Positions 8,733 through 18,632 are shown, counted from the stretch's first letter. The stretch is DNA of 64,000 nucleotides from Segatella copri (GCF_019249795.2 NZ_CP156891.1:2822001-2886000), one strand, 5' to 3'. Made by a program: numbers and translations. Notes: a model not told the origin generated them from the sequence alone.

Positions 8733-9533
8733 TTAGTGCTTTCTGGCTGCCAGTATCCTTGCTGCTGCAAACAGGATGATGCTGACGAAGATGATGGTTG
8801 CACCTGATGGCACATTGAGTAGATAACTGGCATAGAGGCCTACGATGCAGTCGATGCAGCCTATCACGATGCTGGCTCCTATCATGCGCTTGTAGCTGTA
8901 GGTGAAGAGGTTGGCTGTCATCTGTGGTATGGTGAGCAGACTGATGGCAAGTACGATGCCCACCATCTTGATGGTTGCCACGATGGTCATGGCGATGAGC
9001 GTCATCATCATATATTCTATCGCTGTAACCGGCAGATGTTGCGATTTGGCAAAGGTGCTGTCGAATGCGATGGTCTGGATAGGACGCAACAGAAAGATGA
9101 ACAGCAATGCTACAAACAGGGTGAGACCTGCCAGAAGCCAGAGGTCTGTGCTGTCGATGGCAAGTATACTTCCGAAGAGGAAAGAGGGCAGGTCGGGCAT
9201 GAATCCCGGAGTAAGGAAGCAGCAGATGATGCCCACGCTCATGCCCAGGGTCCAGAACATGGCGATGGCAGAGTCTTTGCGCACATCTTTCTTCCGTGAT
9301 ACCCATTGCACGCCGAAGGCACTCAAAATGGCGAATACCATGGCAGAGAGTATGGGGTTGATGCCTGCAAATACGCCGATACCGATGCCGCCAAAAGAGG
9401 CATGCGTAATGCCACCGCTGATGAAAACCAGCCGGCGTGTGACGATGTAGGTGCCTACAAAGCCGCACAGGATGCTTGCCAGTAGGGCGCCAATCAGCGC
9501 GTTCTGAAAAAATGTATATTGCAGTATATCCAT
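8733..9533 (-). CDS. Metal ABC transporter permease (ZnuB/MntB family)
   Basis: 266-residue membrane protein with about eight helices, matching the zinc/manganese ABC permease family (ABC-3): early QYTFFQNALIGALLASI and GTYIVTRRLVFISGGITHASFGGIGIG, later VATIKMVGIVLAISLLTIPQ. It would form the inner-membrane pore of a zinc or manganese importer. No ATPase or binding-protein gene is adjacent, so partners must lie elsewhere. It is 47 bp from porW on the same strand. Confidence 0.88.
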   Translation of the reverse strand: MDILQYTFFQNALIGALLASILCGFVGTYIVTRRLVFISGGITHASFGGIGIGVFAGINPILSAMVFAILSAFGVQWVSRKKDVRKDSAIAMFWTLGMSVGIICCFLTPGFMPDLPSFLFGSILAIDSTDLWLLAGLTLFVALLFIFLLRPIQTIAFDSTFAKSQHLPVTAIEYMMMTLIAMTIVATIKMVGIVLAISLLTIPQMTANLFTYSYKRMIGASIVIGCIDCIVGLYASYLLNVPSGATIIFVSIILFAAARILAARKH

Positions 9534-9585
9534 GTCTTTACTTTGAACTTAAAACTTTGAACTTTAAACTTTGCGCATTGCATGT

Positions 9586-9969
9586 TTAACTTAAAAAACT
9601 GATGACTTCGTCTTTAATCTGGTTGGGCAGGTTGATGCCTCTCAGTATCAGACTTCGGTTCCATCCCGCCACCTCTTCCGGTTGCATCGTATAGAGCACT
9701 TCCGAGAACTCCTCTACCTCCTCATCGGTATAGTCGTCGGCAGCTCTTCCTGCAAACCGGTCTAGTTCTTCGTCATCGTAGTATTCTATTTCCTTGGTGG
9801 CGGCTTCCATCAAGCATTCCTGTTCGCATTTGGAGTTCTCTCCGTTGCAGGTATTGCACGAAACTCCTTCCTGCAGCGGTTCTTCATCCTCTCCCTTGCG
9901 ATGAGAGATGATGCCGAAAATGGCGCTTATCAAGCCTAGGACCACCAGGGCCAAAACTAAATATAGCAT
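9586..9969 (-). CDS. Conserved hypothetical membrane-anchored protein
   Basis: 127 residues with one N-terminal hydrophobic helix (MLYLVLALVVLGLISAIFGI), then a Cys-rich stretch (CNTCNGENSKCEQEC, about residues 38-52) that could bind metal, then an acidic helical tail ending NQIKDEVISFLS. I recall similar proteins in Bacteroidota beside aroA but know no function. It follows aroA by 20 bp, a spacer of TTAACTATTAACT-like sequence, so the two are probably co-transcribed. Confidence 0.75.
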   Translation of the reverse strand: MLYLVLALVVLGLISAIFGIISHRKGEDEEPLQEGVSCNTCNGENSKCEQECLMEAATKEIEYYDDEELDRFAGRAADDYTDEEVEEFSEVLYTMQPEEVAGWNRSLILRGINLPNQIKDEVISFLS

Positions 9970-9989
9970 AAACTGTTAACTATTAACTA

Positions 9990-11234
9990 TTAACTTTCAA
10001 CTATCTCAAACCCAACTTTCTTCAGGTCTTCCCAATAATGAGGATAGGATTTGCTCACCACCTCTGGATTGTTGATTTCTATCTGAGGGAACTTGAAGGC
10101 AAGAGGGGCGAAGGCTAGTGCCATGCGATGGTCCTCGTAGGTATCGATAGGCTCGAAACTAGGCTCGCAGGTCTCGCCATCCCAAATCAGCGTGTTATCG
10201 TTCTCGTCATAAATCACGTAACCCACCTTCTTCAGCTCCTTCTTCAATGCCTCGATGCGGTCGGTCTCCTTGATCTTGAGACTGGCAAGACCGGTGAACT
10301 TAAACTTTACGCCCAGGGCACAGCAGGCTACAACGATGGTCTGTGCAAGGTCTGGAGAACCGCTGAAATCGTAGTCGAAACGAGGCAAGAGACAACGCTG
10401 GACTTTCAACTTGACAGGAGAAAGAACATCACGGTTCTCAAATTCTGATTTCACGCCCAGCAGACTGAAGATGTATTTCACGACAGAATCGCCCTGTTTG
10501 GAATTGTCGAACAAGCCTTCGAGTCTTACCTCAGAATCAGGGTTTCCGTTCAGCGCCATCATTTCATACCAGTAAGAAGAAGCGCTCCAGTCATTCTCGA
10601 TGGTGTAGTCGGCTACGCAGCTGTAAGGCTGTGGCTTTACGGTGATGGTATCCACATCGGTCCATTCGGCACTGGCTCCGAAGTTCTGCATCGTCCACAG
10701 CGTGAGGTCGATGTAAGGACGTGATGCTATCTCGCCCGTCAGTTTCAGTTCCAGACCGTTTTTCAGAATCGGACCAATCATCAGCAGTGCCGAGATATAC
10801 TGCGAACTGATGTTTCCCACCACTTCGAGATGTCCACCTTCCAGTGGCTTACCAACGATGTGGAGTGGAGGATAGCCCTCTTTCTTTTCATACTGTATAT
10901 CAGCTCCGAGGTAACGCAGGGCATCTACCAGGATAGCAATAGGGCGGTTCTGCATGCGCTCGGTACCTGTGATGGTATGCTCGCCCGGTGTAGCAGAAAG
11001 ATAGGCGGTCATAAAGCGCATGGCAGTACCGGCAGCCTTGATGTTGATGACATCAGGCATATCGCGCAGTGCCGCAATGATGACTTCTGTATCATCGCAA
11101 TCGCTCAGGTTGCGGGGCTGCAACTTGCATTCCGCCATGGCATTGATTACCAATGCACGGTTGCTGATACTCTTGGAAGCTGGCAAGTTGATACTTGCAT
11201 TGAGTTGGCGTGGAGCCTTGATTGTATATTTCAT
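9990..11234 (-). CDS. aroA: 3-phosphoshikimate 1-carboxyvinyltransferase (EPSP synthase)
   Basis: 414 residues. It joins shikimate-3-phosphate and phosphoenolpyruvate in the sixth step of aromatic amino acid synthesis. Family marks are LPASKSISNRALVI (residues 17-30), AGTAMRFMTAYL, the SSQYISALLM segment, KETDRIEAL and EDHRMALAFAPLA. Length is close to the usual 420-430. It appears to head a two-gene unit with the Cys-rich membrane protein downstream. Confidence 0.96.
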   Translation of the reverse strand: MKYTIKAPRQLNASINLPASKSISNRALVINAMAECKLQPRNLSDCDDTEVIIAALRDMPDVINIKAAGTAMRFMTAYLSATPGEHTITGTERMQNRPIAILVDALRYLGADIQYEKKEGYPPLHIVGKPLEGGHLEVVGNISSQYISALLMIGPILKNGLELKLTGEIASRPYIDLTLWTMQNFGASAEWTDVDTITVKPQPYSCVADYTIENDWSASSYWYEMMALNGNPDSEVRLEGLFDNSKQGDSVVKYIFSLLGVKSEFENRDVLSPVKLKVQRCLLPRFDYDFSGSPDLAQTIVVACCALGVKFKFTGLASLKIKETDRIEALKKELKKVGYVIYDENDNTLIWDGETCEPSFEPIDTYEDHRMALAFAPLAFKFPQIEINNPEVVSKSYPHYWEDLKKVGFEIVES

Positions 11235-11280
11235 TTTCTTCTTGTTTCTGTTTCTTTTAATACTCTTTTTTCTGATTTTT

Positions 11281-12486
11281 CTATTTCTCAGCCTTCAGTA
11301 ACCGGATGTCCTTGATGCAGACAGCCTGCTCTTTGGCATATCGGATTGGGAGGTCATCTTCTGTTTCCGGCATCTCATCCCATGCACGGGTTCTCGGACG
11401 AATCTTCTTCGGACCCGGTATCAGAGGCGAATAATACAGAACCTGACGGATGCGGTTTGCCTGTTCTGGGGTGAATCGCATGCTGTAACAGAAGAAGTAG
11501 TCCATCAGATTGTCTGACTGCCATTCTTCACCCTTGCTGTTGGTGCGTTTGGCCACATCTCTCAAGGTGAGAGAATCCTTCTTGATGGCTTGTGCATTAC
11601 TGATATATTCTGTCAGCCATTTGCCGTATGCTATTCGGTTGTAGCTAGGCGTATCATCGCAATAGTCAGAGTCGTCATCATCATTGGCAGCCTCTGATTT
11701 GCCTTTCACAGTCTTTTCTGAGAAACTGTGGAAGAGACCCAGATAATGACCCAATTCGTGAGCCAGTGTAGCATTCGGATCCGCTGTATTGGATTTATAT
11801 TTCCTGTTATACTTGTCTTCTGTATACCGGGATCCTTCATTCTTCTTTCCCACATAGATTGAATTGAGCGAAACGCAATATGGAAATTTGCCCGGTTTGC
11901 TCAGCGGGTAGTTCTTGCCATTGCTCAAACCGTCTATCTGTGGATAGCCGCCTACCTGATAAGGCAGATGACTGATGCCCAGCGTGGTGCTGTTCTCATC
12001 GGTCTTCTTGAAGGCATATACCATCACATTGATGTAGTTGTTCTGGTCCCAGCAGTACTGTACATACTTCTTGTCCTTCATGAAACTCTCGCAGTCGAAC
12101 TCCGGTTCTGGAACCTTGATATATTCCACACCTGGTGTACTGAGCCTCTTGCCGCTCTCATCCTTTTCAGCCAGTTCGAACAGGATATGCAGGTTCTCGC
12201 TCGGGATGGTATCCATCTGATAGTTGTAAACATCACCCTGATAAAGTTCGTTCACGTTGGAGAGAATCTCCTTGAGGCGGGTATATTTGATGTATTGCGT
12301 GGTGTTATTGTAGAAGACATGGAAGATGACAGGCAGATGATAGACATAATCATCGCCTGTAATGATATCTGTGTCACGGTCTTGTCCGTTGGATCTGATA
12401 GGGTCGCCGATAGAGCCTTCGGTATCCTTGCATGATGCAAAGCTGAAAACGGTGAGGGCGATCATGAAATAAAGAATTTTTCTCAT
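11281..12486 (-). CDS. M43-type zinc metalloproteinase lipoprotein
   Basis: 401 residues. Lipoprotein signal peptide with Cys19 (FSFASCKD). Zinc site HELGHYLGLFH at residues 243-253 and a downstream Met-turn DNLMDYFF mark a pappalysin-like metzincin. The family is surface or periplasmic; several Bacteroidota members are annotated as zinc-dependent metalloproteinase lipoproteins. Substrate unknown. A -7 promoter element TATTTTTG lies 30 bp upstream on the minus strand (12516-12523). Confidence 0.88.
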   Translation of the reverse strand: MRKILYFMIALTVFSFASCKDTEGSIGDPIRSNGQDRDTDIITGDDYVYHLPVIFHVFYNNTTQYIKYTRLKEILSNVNELYQGDVYNYQMDTIPSENLHILFELAEKDESGKRLSTPGVEYIKVPEPEFDCESFMKDKKYVQYCWDQNNYINVMVYAFKKTDENSTTLGISHLPYQVGGYPQIDGLSNGKNYPLSKPGKFPYCVSLNSIYVGKKNEGSRYTEDKYNRKYKSNTADPNATLAHELGHYLGLFHSFSEKTVKGKSEAANDDDDSDYCDDTPSYNRIAYGKWLTEYISNAQAIKKDSLTLRDVAKRTNSKGEEWQSDNLMDYFFCYSMRFTPEQANRIRQVLYYSPLIPGPKKIRPRTRAWDEMPETEDDLPIRYAKEQAVCIKDIRLLKAEK

Positions 12487-12515
12487 GCGCGTACCTTATA
12501 TTATATATTTTCGTG

Positions 12516-12523
12516 CAAAAATA
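12516..12523 (-). promoter_or_regulatory. -7 element for the M43 lipoprotein gene
   Basis: Minus strand reads TATTTTTG (TAnnTTTG), 30 bp before the start codon. No good -33 TTG at 19-20 bp. Confidence 0.5.
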
Positions 12524-12807
12524 CAAAAATAAAAGAAGATAGGCGAGAAATATCCTGAAAAAGTTTCTCAAAATGCCAAAAAACTTGTGCTCCCATCTTC
12601 TTGATGTATATCAATTTAGTTACATTTTGTAAACTTGACTCCATAAAAATGGCGTTTTGTAAGGTGAGCGTTCGTGCAATATGCGAAATTTTAGGCTATG
12701 AAATTGCAAATTGTAAGATTGTGTGCGTTCTAAAGCGAAAAGTATAACTTGACCAAAAAATAAGATAAAATAGCGTTAAGGAATTATGAACTTTTCGGAA
12801 ATCGTTG

Positions 12808-12815
12808 TATCTTTG
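12808..12815 (+). promoter_or_regulatory. -7 element for the MORN-like secreted protein
   Basis: TATCTTTG at 12808-12815, followed by GCACC and a leader of about 50 nt. The 380 bp between the M43 gene and the next start otherwise hold only AT-rich sequence. Confidence 0.6.
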
Positions 12816-12867
12816 CACCAGAAAAAGAAACAATGACAATAAAAATAACATCCTAAAAATAAACGAT

Positions 12868-13374
12868 ATGAAACGAATGATATTATTCTCATTGATGGCT
12901 TTGATGACCATAGCAGCTTTCGGTCGTAAGCACGTAGAGAATGCAACAGTTGTAGCTGACACTATTTTCTATGCAGAAAATATGAGTAATGTAACCAGTG
13001 CAGATCAGGCTAGTTATTACAGACTGCTGATGACTACTGGTTCAGGCCTTAACAAGAAGGACGTTTTCCAGGACTTCTACATGAACGGTAATCTCCGTGC
13101 TGAAGGTGGTTATAGCTTTATCGACCTCGGCAACGATCGCAATACTATCTTTAATGGTGAGGTTACTACCTATTATAAGAATGGTAAGGAGAAGTGGCAT
13201 GGCAAGTATGTTAATGGCAAGCGCGAAGGCTACTTCACACTCCAGCTCCGTGAAGGCGGTGTAGCTGTCGTTCAGTTCAAGAATGGCAAGTCTGTTCACG
13301 ATTACTTTATGGTAACTTATAAGGACGGTTCTTCTGAGAAGAGAAATCTCTCTGAGTTGAAGCAGTTCATGTAA
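12868..13374 (+). CDS. Secreted protein with MORN/YwqK-like repeats
   Basis: 168 residues from ATG 12868. This start is preferred over upstream in-frame codons because it opens a clean signal peptide (MKRMILFSLMALMTIAAFG) and lies after the -7 element. The mature part holds repeat units of MORN-like type: FYMNGNLRAEGGY, YYKNGKEKWHGKYVNGKREGYF and VVQFKNGKSVHDYF. Such repeats occur in YwqK-family and exported proteins of Bacteroidota; the role is unknown. A terminator follows about 95 bp later. Confidence 0.7.
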   Translation: MKRMILFSLMALMTIAAFGRKHVENATVVADTIFYAENMSNVTSADQASYYRLLMTTGSGLNKKDVFQDFYMNGNLRAEGGYSFIDLGNDRNTIFNGEVTTYYKNGKEKWHGKYVNGKREGYFTLQLREGGVAVVQFKNGKSVHDYFMVTYKDGSSEKRNLSELKQFM

Positions 13375-13467
13375 TCAGAAATAAGCAACTATCTAGTTTT
13401 GTTACTTCATTGAATTAGAAGAAAATCTCTCTTATATAAATTAAAATTTTATGTTGATATGACCAAT

Positions 13468-13507
13468 ATGGGGATGGCTTCCGTGAGGAAGGTGCATCCC
13501 CTTTTTT
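13468..13507 (+). terminator. Rho-independent terminator
   Basis: GGGGATG (13470-13476) pairs with CATCCCC (13495-13501), with inner TTCC/GGAA pairing, then six T. Ends the MORN-like gene. Confidence 0.85.
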
Positions 13508-13532
13508 AATGACCTATATTTACCAACGACAA

Positions 13533-13570
13533 GAAGAGGGTGAATCATAAACTTATGACACACCCTCTTC
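13533..13570 (-). terminator. Hairpin, probable terminator of xth
   Basis: GAAGAGGGTG (13533-13542) pairs with CACCCTCTTC (13561-13570); TCATAA/TTATGA pair inside. It lies 36 bp past the xth stop. Confidence 0.6.
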
Positions 13571-13605
13571 TGATTATTCTTATTGATGTTGGATGAAAGG
13601 TAGGA

Positions 13606-14361
13606 TTAGAACGTTAAATCTACTTCTACCGGACAATGGTCGCTGCCCATGATTTCAGTATGAATTTTAGCTTCTGTAATCTGTTCCTTGATACGGTCGG
13701 ATACTAGGAAGTAGTCGATACGCCAACCAGCATTCTTCTCGCGGGCCTTGAAACGGTATGACCACCACGAATAGGTAACCTCATCAGGGTGGAGATAACG
13801 GAAGCTGTCGGTGAAGCCATCATTCAGAAGAACGGTCATCTTTTCGCGCTCCTCATCGGTGAAACCGGCATTGCGGCGGTTGGTCTTCGGATTTTTGATA
13901 TCTATCTCTTCGTGTGCTACATTCAGATCGCCGCAGATGACGACTGGTTTCTTGGCATCAAGAGATTTCAGAAACTTGCGGAAATCGTCTTCCCAAGTCA
14001 TGCGATAATCCAGGCGCTTGAGTTCTGTCTGAGAATTTGGGGTGTAGCAGGTAACGAGATAGAACTGGTCATATTCCAGCGTGATGATTCTGCCTTCATG
14101 ATCATGTTCCTCTATGCCCATGCCATAGCTTACGCTCAAAGGCTTGTGCTTGGTATAAATGGCTGTACCAGAGTATCCTTTTTTCTCAGCGTAGTTCCAA
14201 TAACTCTCGTAGCCCTCAAACAGAAGGTCGAGCTGTCCCTCCTGCATCTTTGTTTCCTGCAGGCAGAAGAAGTCGGCATCGAGTTCCTTAAACTGGTTCT
14301 CGAAGTCCTTGCCTACGCAAGCGCGCAGGCCATTTACATTCCATGATATAAACCTTAACAT
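13606..14361 (-). CDS. xth: Exodeoxyribonuclease III
   Basis: 251 residues of the ExoIII/APE1 endonuclease-exonuclease-phosphatase fold. Visible motifs are ISWNVNGLRA, CLQETKM (metal-binding Glu), GDLNVAHEEIDI, WWSYRFKAREKNAGWRIDYFLVS and the catalytic GSDHCPVEV. It cleaves at abasic sites and has 3'-5' exonuclease activity in base excision repair. Normal length. The spacer to folE is about 100 bp of repetitive TGATTA/TAGTGATTA sequence. Confidence 0.95.
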   Translation of the reverse strand: MLRFISWNVNGLRACVGKDFENQFKELDADFFCLQETKMQEGQLDLLFEGYESYWNYAEKKGYSGTAIYTKHKPLSVSYGMGIEEHDHEGRIITLEYDQFYLVTCYTPNSQTELKRLDYRMTWEDDFRKFLKSLDAKKPVVICGDLNVAHEEIDIKNPKTNRRNAGFTDEEREKMTVLLNDGFTDSFRYLHPDEVTYSWWSYRFKAREKNAGWRIDYFLVSDRIKEQITEAKIHTEIMGSDHCPVEVDLTF

Positions 14362-14461
14362 TGTGTTTATTGATTATTTAGTAGTGATTATTGATTATTT
14401 AGTATTGATTAGTGATTACTTATGGACTCTAACGATTATCACTAATAACTAATCATTATAT

Positions 14462-15055
14462 TTAAATTCTCTTCGTTTCTCCTCTCAGCAGACTCATAAA
14501 CTCCTGGCGGGTGTTCAGTGAATTGAAAACTCCGCTGTAGTCGCTGGTGGTGGTAATAGAATTCTGTTTCTCTACACCTCGCATTTGCATGCACATGTGC
14601 TTGGCTTCTATCACAACCATCACACCCTGAGGATTCAATGTTTCCTGAATGCAGTCTTTAATCTGCTGGGTAAGACGCTCCTGTACCTGGAGACGGTGGC
14701 TATAGATATCAACCACACGGGCTATCTTGCTCAGACCGGTAATCTTTCCGTTTGGGATATAAGCTACATGCACCTTGCCATAGAAAGGAAGCATGTGGTG
14801 CTCGCACATCGAGAAGAAATCAATATCTTTCACGATGACCATCTGGTTGTATTTCTCTTCGAAGAGGGCATCGGTCAATACCTTGTGTGCATCCTGTGTA
14901 TAGCCACGAGTCAGTATCTGCATAGCCTTGGCTACTCGCATCGGCGTTTTTACAAGTCCTTCACGTTCAGGGTCTTCTCCCAAGAGCTTTAATACTTCAG
15001 TATAGTGTTCTGCGAGTTCGTCCAATCCCTCGCGAAATTCTGTTTCTGTATTCAT
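14462..15055 (-). CDS. folE: GTP cyclohydrolase I
   Basis: 197 residues. It converts GTP to 7,8-dihydroneopterin triphosphate, first step of folate synthesis. Family motifs are [14 protein letters not shown] (zinc Cys and catalytic His), [20 protein letters not shown] and [12 protein letters not shown]. folK, a later enzyme of the pathway, is at 31840 in another unit. It is downstream of the SPOR gene, separated by about 110 bp of TTAACTATAAACT-like spacer. Confidence 0.96.
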   Translation of the reverse strand: MNTETEFREGLDELAEHYTEVLKLLGEDPEREGLVKTPMRVAKAMQILTRGYTQDAHKVLTDALFEEKYNQMVIVKDIDFFSMCEHHMLPFYGKVHVAYIPNGKITGLSKIARVVDIYSHRLQVQERLTQQIKDCIQETLNPQGVMVVIEAKHMCMQMRGVEKQNSITTTSDYSGVFNSLNTRQEFMSLLRGETKRI

Positions 15056-15168
15056 CTTATTTATTTTATAATTCTTAATAAATAGTTAATAATTTACAAT
15101 TAATAGTTTATAGTTAGACCTACGGCATCAATGCTGTAAACTGTTAACTATCAACTATAAACTATTAA

Positions 15169-15816
15169 CTAGTACTGTACCGTAATCAGTCCCTTTACAA
15201 GGCATGCTTGTCTGTATCCCAGGGAGCGAACCTTGGCGAGTATCTTCTGGGCTTCAGCTAAGCTGCGGAAGTTGCCCATTCGGCAAATCCATCTTGGTGA
15301 GTAGAAATGAACATAAACCGGCTGTTCTGGGAAATGAACTTTTAGCTGGTTGCCTGTCCGTTCTGCTTTCAGACGGTCGTTACGTGAATTGCCGCCAGCA
15401 AAAGCCTGTACTCTATATCCTGTAACCTTATAGCTTTTGCGCATCACTTTCTTGCGCATATCCACTACAGGTGTCTCTTTTTCTTCGTTTTTGTTCTCTG
15501 CCTTTTGGGCATTGTTCACGTGGGCATTCTCTCGGGTTGCCTCACGATGCTGTGGCTCAGCCTTTTTCAGGGAATCAGGACCCTGCTTGTGCTGAGTTTC
15601 AGGCTCTTTTTCTTTTTTCTGTGGGGTAGTCTTAGTCTTGTCGTCTTGTGGAATCACTTGTTTGCCGTTTACCAGTTCATCAATCGCCTTACTTTGGTTC
15701 ACGGTTACAACACCCTTTCCCGGTTCCTTCTTTTTGAGATGGTCCAGGTAGTTCTGCGCATTAGCTGTGAATGTTGAGCAGAGGATCATAATCAATAATG
15801 TGACGAATTGTTTCAT
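15169..15816 (-). CDS. SPOR-domain secreted protein
   Basis: 215 residues with signal peptide (MKQFVTLLIMILCSTFTANA), a long charged Lys/Glu/Gln-rich linker (about residues 45-130) and a C-terminal SPOR domain (YRVQAFAGGNSRNDRLKAE ... FRSLAEAQKILAKVRSLGY). SPOR domains bind denuded septal peptidoglycan, so the protein probably acts in the periplasm at division sites. The linker sequence is low complexity. It precedes folE on the same strand. Confidence 0.85.
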   Translation of the reverse strand: MKQFVTLLIMILCSTFTANAQNYLDHLKKKEPGKGVVTVNQSKAIDELVNGKQVIPQDDKTKTTPQKKEKEPETQHKQGPDSLKKAEPQHREATRENAHVNNAQKAENKNEEKETPVVDMRKKVMRKSYKVTGYRVQAFAGGNSRNDRLKAERTGNQLKVHFPEQPVYVHFYSPRWICRMGNFRSLAEAQKILAKVRSLGYRQACLVKGLITVQY

Positions 15817-15903
15817 GACTATTCCTTTTATTTTTTTGTCATCTTGTTTTAAAACAGCACCTTATTTTTGGATCTCTATATATAATAAGGTGTAATGAAG
15901 AAT

Positions 15904-15936
15904 GAAGGGATGCGCTTCACGAGAAGGCATCCCTTC
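15904..15936 (-). terminator. Terminator after tpiA
   Basis: GAAGGGATGC (15904-15913) pairs with GCATCCCTTC (15927-15936), with CTTC/GAAG pairing inside and a four-base loop. Confidence 0.8.
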
Positions 15937-15960
15937 GGGAAATGTAATATCCTTATGAGA

Positions 15961-16722
15961 TTACTTCTTCCAAGCGTCGATGATACCCTTGAAGTCAGCA
16001 GCCTTCAAAGAAGCACCACCGATCAAACCACCGTCGATGTTTGGCTTAGCGAAGAGCTCAGGAGCGTTGCTAGCCTTGCAGCTACCACCGTAGAGGATTG
16101 AAGTCTCCTCAGCAGCCTCGTTGCCATACTTCTCTGCTACGATAGAGCGGATGTATGCCAACATCTCTTCAGCCTGGTCAGAAGTAGCAGTCTTACCTGT
16201 ACCGATAGCCCAGATTGGCTCGTAAGCAAGGATGATGTTCTTCCAAGCGTCAGCGCTCAAGTGGAATACTGAACCTTCCAACTCAGCCTTTACTACCTCG
16301 TTCTGCTTCTCAGCCTCACGCTCCTCGAGAGTCTCACCGCAGCAGAAGATAACCTTCAAACCGTTAGCCAAAGCCAACTCTACCTTCTCCTTCAAGATCT
16401 CTGCTGTCTCGCCATAGTACTGACGACGCTCTGAGTGGCCGAGGATAACATACTGAGCACCTGTGCTCTTTACCATCTCTGCTGAAACCTCACCAGTGAA
16501 AGCACCCTTAGCCTTGTCTGCGCAGTTCTCTGCACCAAGACCTACAATCTCTGAATCCAAAACCTGAGCTACTGAAGCCAAGTGGATGAATGGAGTACAG
16601 ATTACTACGTCGCAGTTTGGTTTGTCTGCTACCAATGCCTCGTTGATCTCCTTGGCGAGAGCAACACCGTCCTGCAGGTTCATGTTCATTTTCCAGTTAC
16701 CTGCTACAATTTTCTTTCTCAT
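15961..16722 (-). CDS. tpiA: Triosephosphate isomerase (probable independent product from internal start)
   Basis: 253 residues if translation starts at ATG 16720-16722, the normal family length and N-terminus ([13 protein letters not shown]). Catalytic Lys in NWKMN, His in ILGHSERR, Glu in [14 protein letters not shown]; phosphate-binding GGSCKASN and [10 protein letters not shown]. It interconverts dihydroxyacetone phosphate and glyceraldehyde-3-phosphate. A purine-rich stretch (AAAAAGAAAAGAAAA) precedes the start. The full upstream membrane-protein frame runs into it without a stop; an essential soluble enzyme is more likely made from this internal start. Confidence 0.9.
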   Translation of the reverse strand: MRKKIVAGNWKMNMNLQDGVALAKEINEALVADKPNCDVVICTPFIHLASVAQVLDSEIVGLGAENCADKAKGAFTGEVSAEMVKSTGAQYVILGHSERRQYYGETAEILKEKVELALANGLKVIFCCGETLEEREAEKQNEVVKAELEGSVFHLSADAWKNIILAYEPIWAIGTGKTATSDQAEEMLAYIRSIVAEKYGNEAAEETSILYGGSCKASNAPELFAKPNIDGGLIGGASLKAADFKGIIDAWKK

Positions 16723-18054
16723 TTTTCTTTTCTTTTTAAAAGTTGATAATATTCTGTTCGAATTCTCTTTCTTTCTGATCCAGGCGCCCCAAGCCCAGAG
16801 CCGGTCGGCAATGGTGAGGAGTACCAGTGGAATGATGAACCAGGAGATGATGCCGGCTATCTTCTTGGCGGCACTTACTTCCGGCATCTTGCCTATCTCG
16901 GTCTTCTCCAGTGGCTTGTCACCAATCTCTGCCATGTCAGGCAAATCGTTGTGGCTCCATTTCTGGATGATGGTTCCGTTCTTCAGCAGAAGAAGACCTG
17001 GGTTGCTGCGGATTACCGTTTTCAGCGTAGTCTCGTCTGTGACATAGAAGGGATATTCCGCTCCTGTTATGTCCTGCCAGTGCTTGATGGCTTTCTCCGT
17101 ACTTGCCGTGAGGCAGAGAAAACGGTAGTCATGGTCATTGGCATATTCGTAAATCTCATCGATATTGCCGAAGTTGCTGTCATCGGCAAATTCAAGATGT
17201 GGCGAAACCAGGAGGAAGGTATAGCCTTTATCGTGAATCACTTCCTGGGTAATGTCTTCTCCCGTCTTGGCATCAGCTATGCTGAAGTCGTGGATTGGAG
17301 GTACGTAACCTTCTTCGGTCTGAACCGTCTTGCTGTCGATGAAGGTCCAGGTAGAGTCGGGATAGTTGTCTATCGTAAACTCCTTCCGCTCTCCGTTCTT
17401 CTCCAGGATGAAGGTGGTATCAAACTTGGGTTGCTTGGCTCCTTTCGGTATCTCCATGCCCTTGGCGATGTTGACACCTATATGATAAGGACGGAAGTCG
17501 AATTGCGGAAGATACCACAGACTCCAGATACTCATCACGATGGAGAAGAGGAAGGTGTAGTTGATCACCACCCACTGGGTCTGTCTCGAGATGAGTCTCT
17601 GCATCTCCAGCGGCTTTCTCCAAAGCAGGACGGCGAATATCAGGAGGATGATGTTCTTGATGAATGTCTCCATATTGGTGAGCACTACGGCATCACCGAA
17701 GCATCCGCAATCCTTTACTGGGTCTGCGATAACGATCCACAGGGTAATCAGCGTCATCACGCTCATCACGGCAAGGGTGATCTTGCTCATCAGTCTCCGT
17801 CGGATGGCGAAGAGGAGGAAGATACCGATGGCAAACTCTGCAGTGGCTAGTAATACCGACATCACCAGGGTGCTCCAGTCGGGGAACATCCAGTCGATGT
17901 GCAGCGCCTCCAGATAGTCGGTTATCTTATATTGCGTGCCTAATGGATCAATTCCCTTCACAAATCCTGAGAAAATGAAGGTTATAGCCATCAGCAGTCG
18001 CCCGATATTGACCGCTATCTTTGCTAATATGTGAGTTGCCTTATTCTTCATCAT
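15961..18054 (-). CDS. DoxX-like thioredoxin-fold membrane protein fused in frame to triosephosphate isomerase
   Basis: One 697-codon frame. Residues 1-444 are a membrane protein: helices like DoxX/MauE in the first 160 residues ([29 protein letters not shown]), then an extracytoplasmic thioredoxin-like region, then another helix ([16 protein letters not shown]) and a basic tail. Residues 445-697 are a complete triosephosphate isomerase. The link is [20 protein letters not shown]; no stop separates them. In relatives I know these as neighbouring separate genes, so a lost stop codon, a natural fusion, or internal initiation at MRKKIVAG are all possible. The N-terminal part alone occupies 16723-18054. 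Confidence 0.75.
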   Translation of the reverse strand: MMKNKATHILAKIAVNIGRLLMAITFIFSGFVKGIDPLGTQYKITDYLEALHIDWMFPDWSTLVMSVLLATAEFAIGIFLLFAIRRRLMSKITLAVMSVMTLITLWIVIADPVKDCGCFGDAVVLTNMETFIKNIILLIFAVLLWRKPLEMQRLISRQTQWVVINYTFLFSIVMSIWSLWYLPQFDFRPYHIGVNIAKGMEIPKGAKQPKFDTTFILEKNGERKEFTIDNYPDSTWTFIDSKTVQTEEGYVPPIHDFSIADAKTGEDITQEVIHDKGYTFLLVSPHLEFADDSNFGNIDEIYEYANDHDYRFLCLTASTEKAIKHWQDITGAEYPFYVTDETTLKTVIRSNPGLLLLKNGTIIQKWSHNDLPDMAEIGDKPLEKTEIGKMPEVSAAKKIAGIISWFIIPLVLLTIADRLWAWGAWIRKKENSNRILSTFKKKRKMRKKIVAGNWKMNMNLQDGVALAKEINEALVADKPNCDVVICTPFIHLASVAQVLDSEIVGLGAENCADKAKGAFTGEVSAEMVKSTGAQYVILGHSERRQYYGETAEILKEKVELALANGLKVIFCCGETLEEREAEKQNEVVKAELEGSVFHLSADAWKNIILAYEPIWAIGTGKTATSDQAEEMLAYIRSIVAEKYGNEAAEETSILYGGSCKASNAPELFAKPNIDGGLIGGASLKAADFKGIIDAWKK

Positions 18055-18063
18055 TTTATATTT

Positions 18064-18612
18064 TTACTTCTCGCTCATTTTGATGGCACCGAAGACGGCA
18101 TAGTTGATGATGTCCATATAGTTGGCATCAATACCTTCAGAAACGAGGGTAGCGCCGGCGATGTCTTCAATTTCCTTTACGCGCTGAATCTTGGTCAGTA
18201 TGAAGTCGGTATAACTGCTGACTCTCATCGAGCGCCATGCCTCATCATAGTCATGGTTCTTCCTGAGCATCAGCTCCAGTGCCTCCTTTGCATGGAGGTC
18301 GTATAGTTTCATAGCCTCTTCGGGTGTCATATCCACCTCATCCACGAAAGGCTTTTCGAGCTGGATGAGTCCTATGATACCATAATTGATAAGGGCGATG
18401 AATTCCGGACGGATACCTTCGCCAACCAAAGATTCTTTCTTGATTTCGAGCGAGCGGATGCGCTTCGCTTTGATATAGAGCTGGTCTGTCAGAGAAGAAG
18501 GGCGCAAGATTCTCCAAGAGGCTCCATAATCATGAAGCTTCTTCTCAAATAATGTCCTGCATTCACTCATGACATCCTTAAACTGCTGTTCTGTTTTCAA
18601 TAAATCTGCCAT
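18064..18612 (-). CDS. DUF1599 domain protein
   Basis: 182 residues from ATG 18610-18612 (MADLLKTEQQFKDV). Two related halves, with LFEKKLHDYGASWRILRPSSLTDQLYIKAKRIRSLE and LMLRKNHDYDEAWRSMRVSSYTDFILTKIQRVKEIE, define a duplicated DUF1599 domain of unknown function, related to nucleotide-pyrophosphohydrolase-like folds. An in-frame ATG at 18645 is rejected because it overlaps the -7 box. It ends 9 bp before the DoxX-TpiA gene, likely the same operon. Confidence 0.85.
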   Translation of the reverse strand: MADLLKTEQQFKDVMSECRTLFEKKLHDYGASWRILRPSSLTDQLYIKAKRIRSLEIKKESLVGEGIRPEFIALINYGIIGLIQLEKPFVDEVDMTPEEAMKLYDLHAKEALELMLRKNHDYDEAWRSMRVSSYTDFILTKIQRVKEIEDIAGATLVSEGIDANYMDIINYAVFGAIKMSEK

Positions 18613-18632
18613 AATAATTTCGAAATTCGGTG

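Noticed and set aside
16951..17850. 299-codon open frame on the plus strand
   Set aside because: Antisense to the DoxX-like membrane protein; no recognisable domain or promoter.
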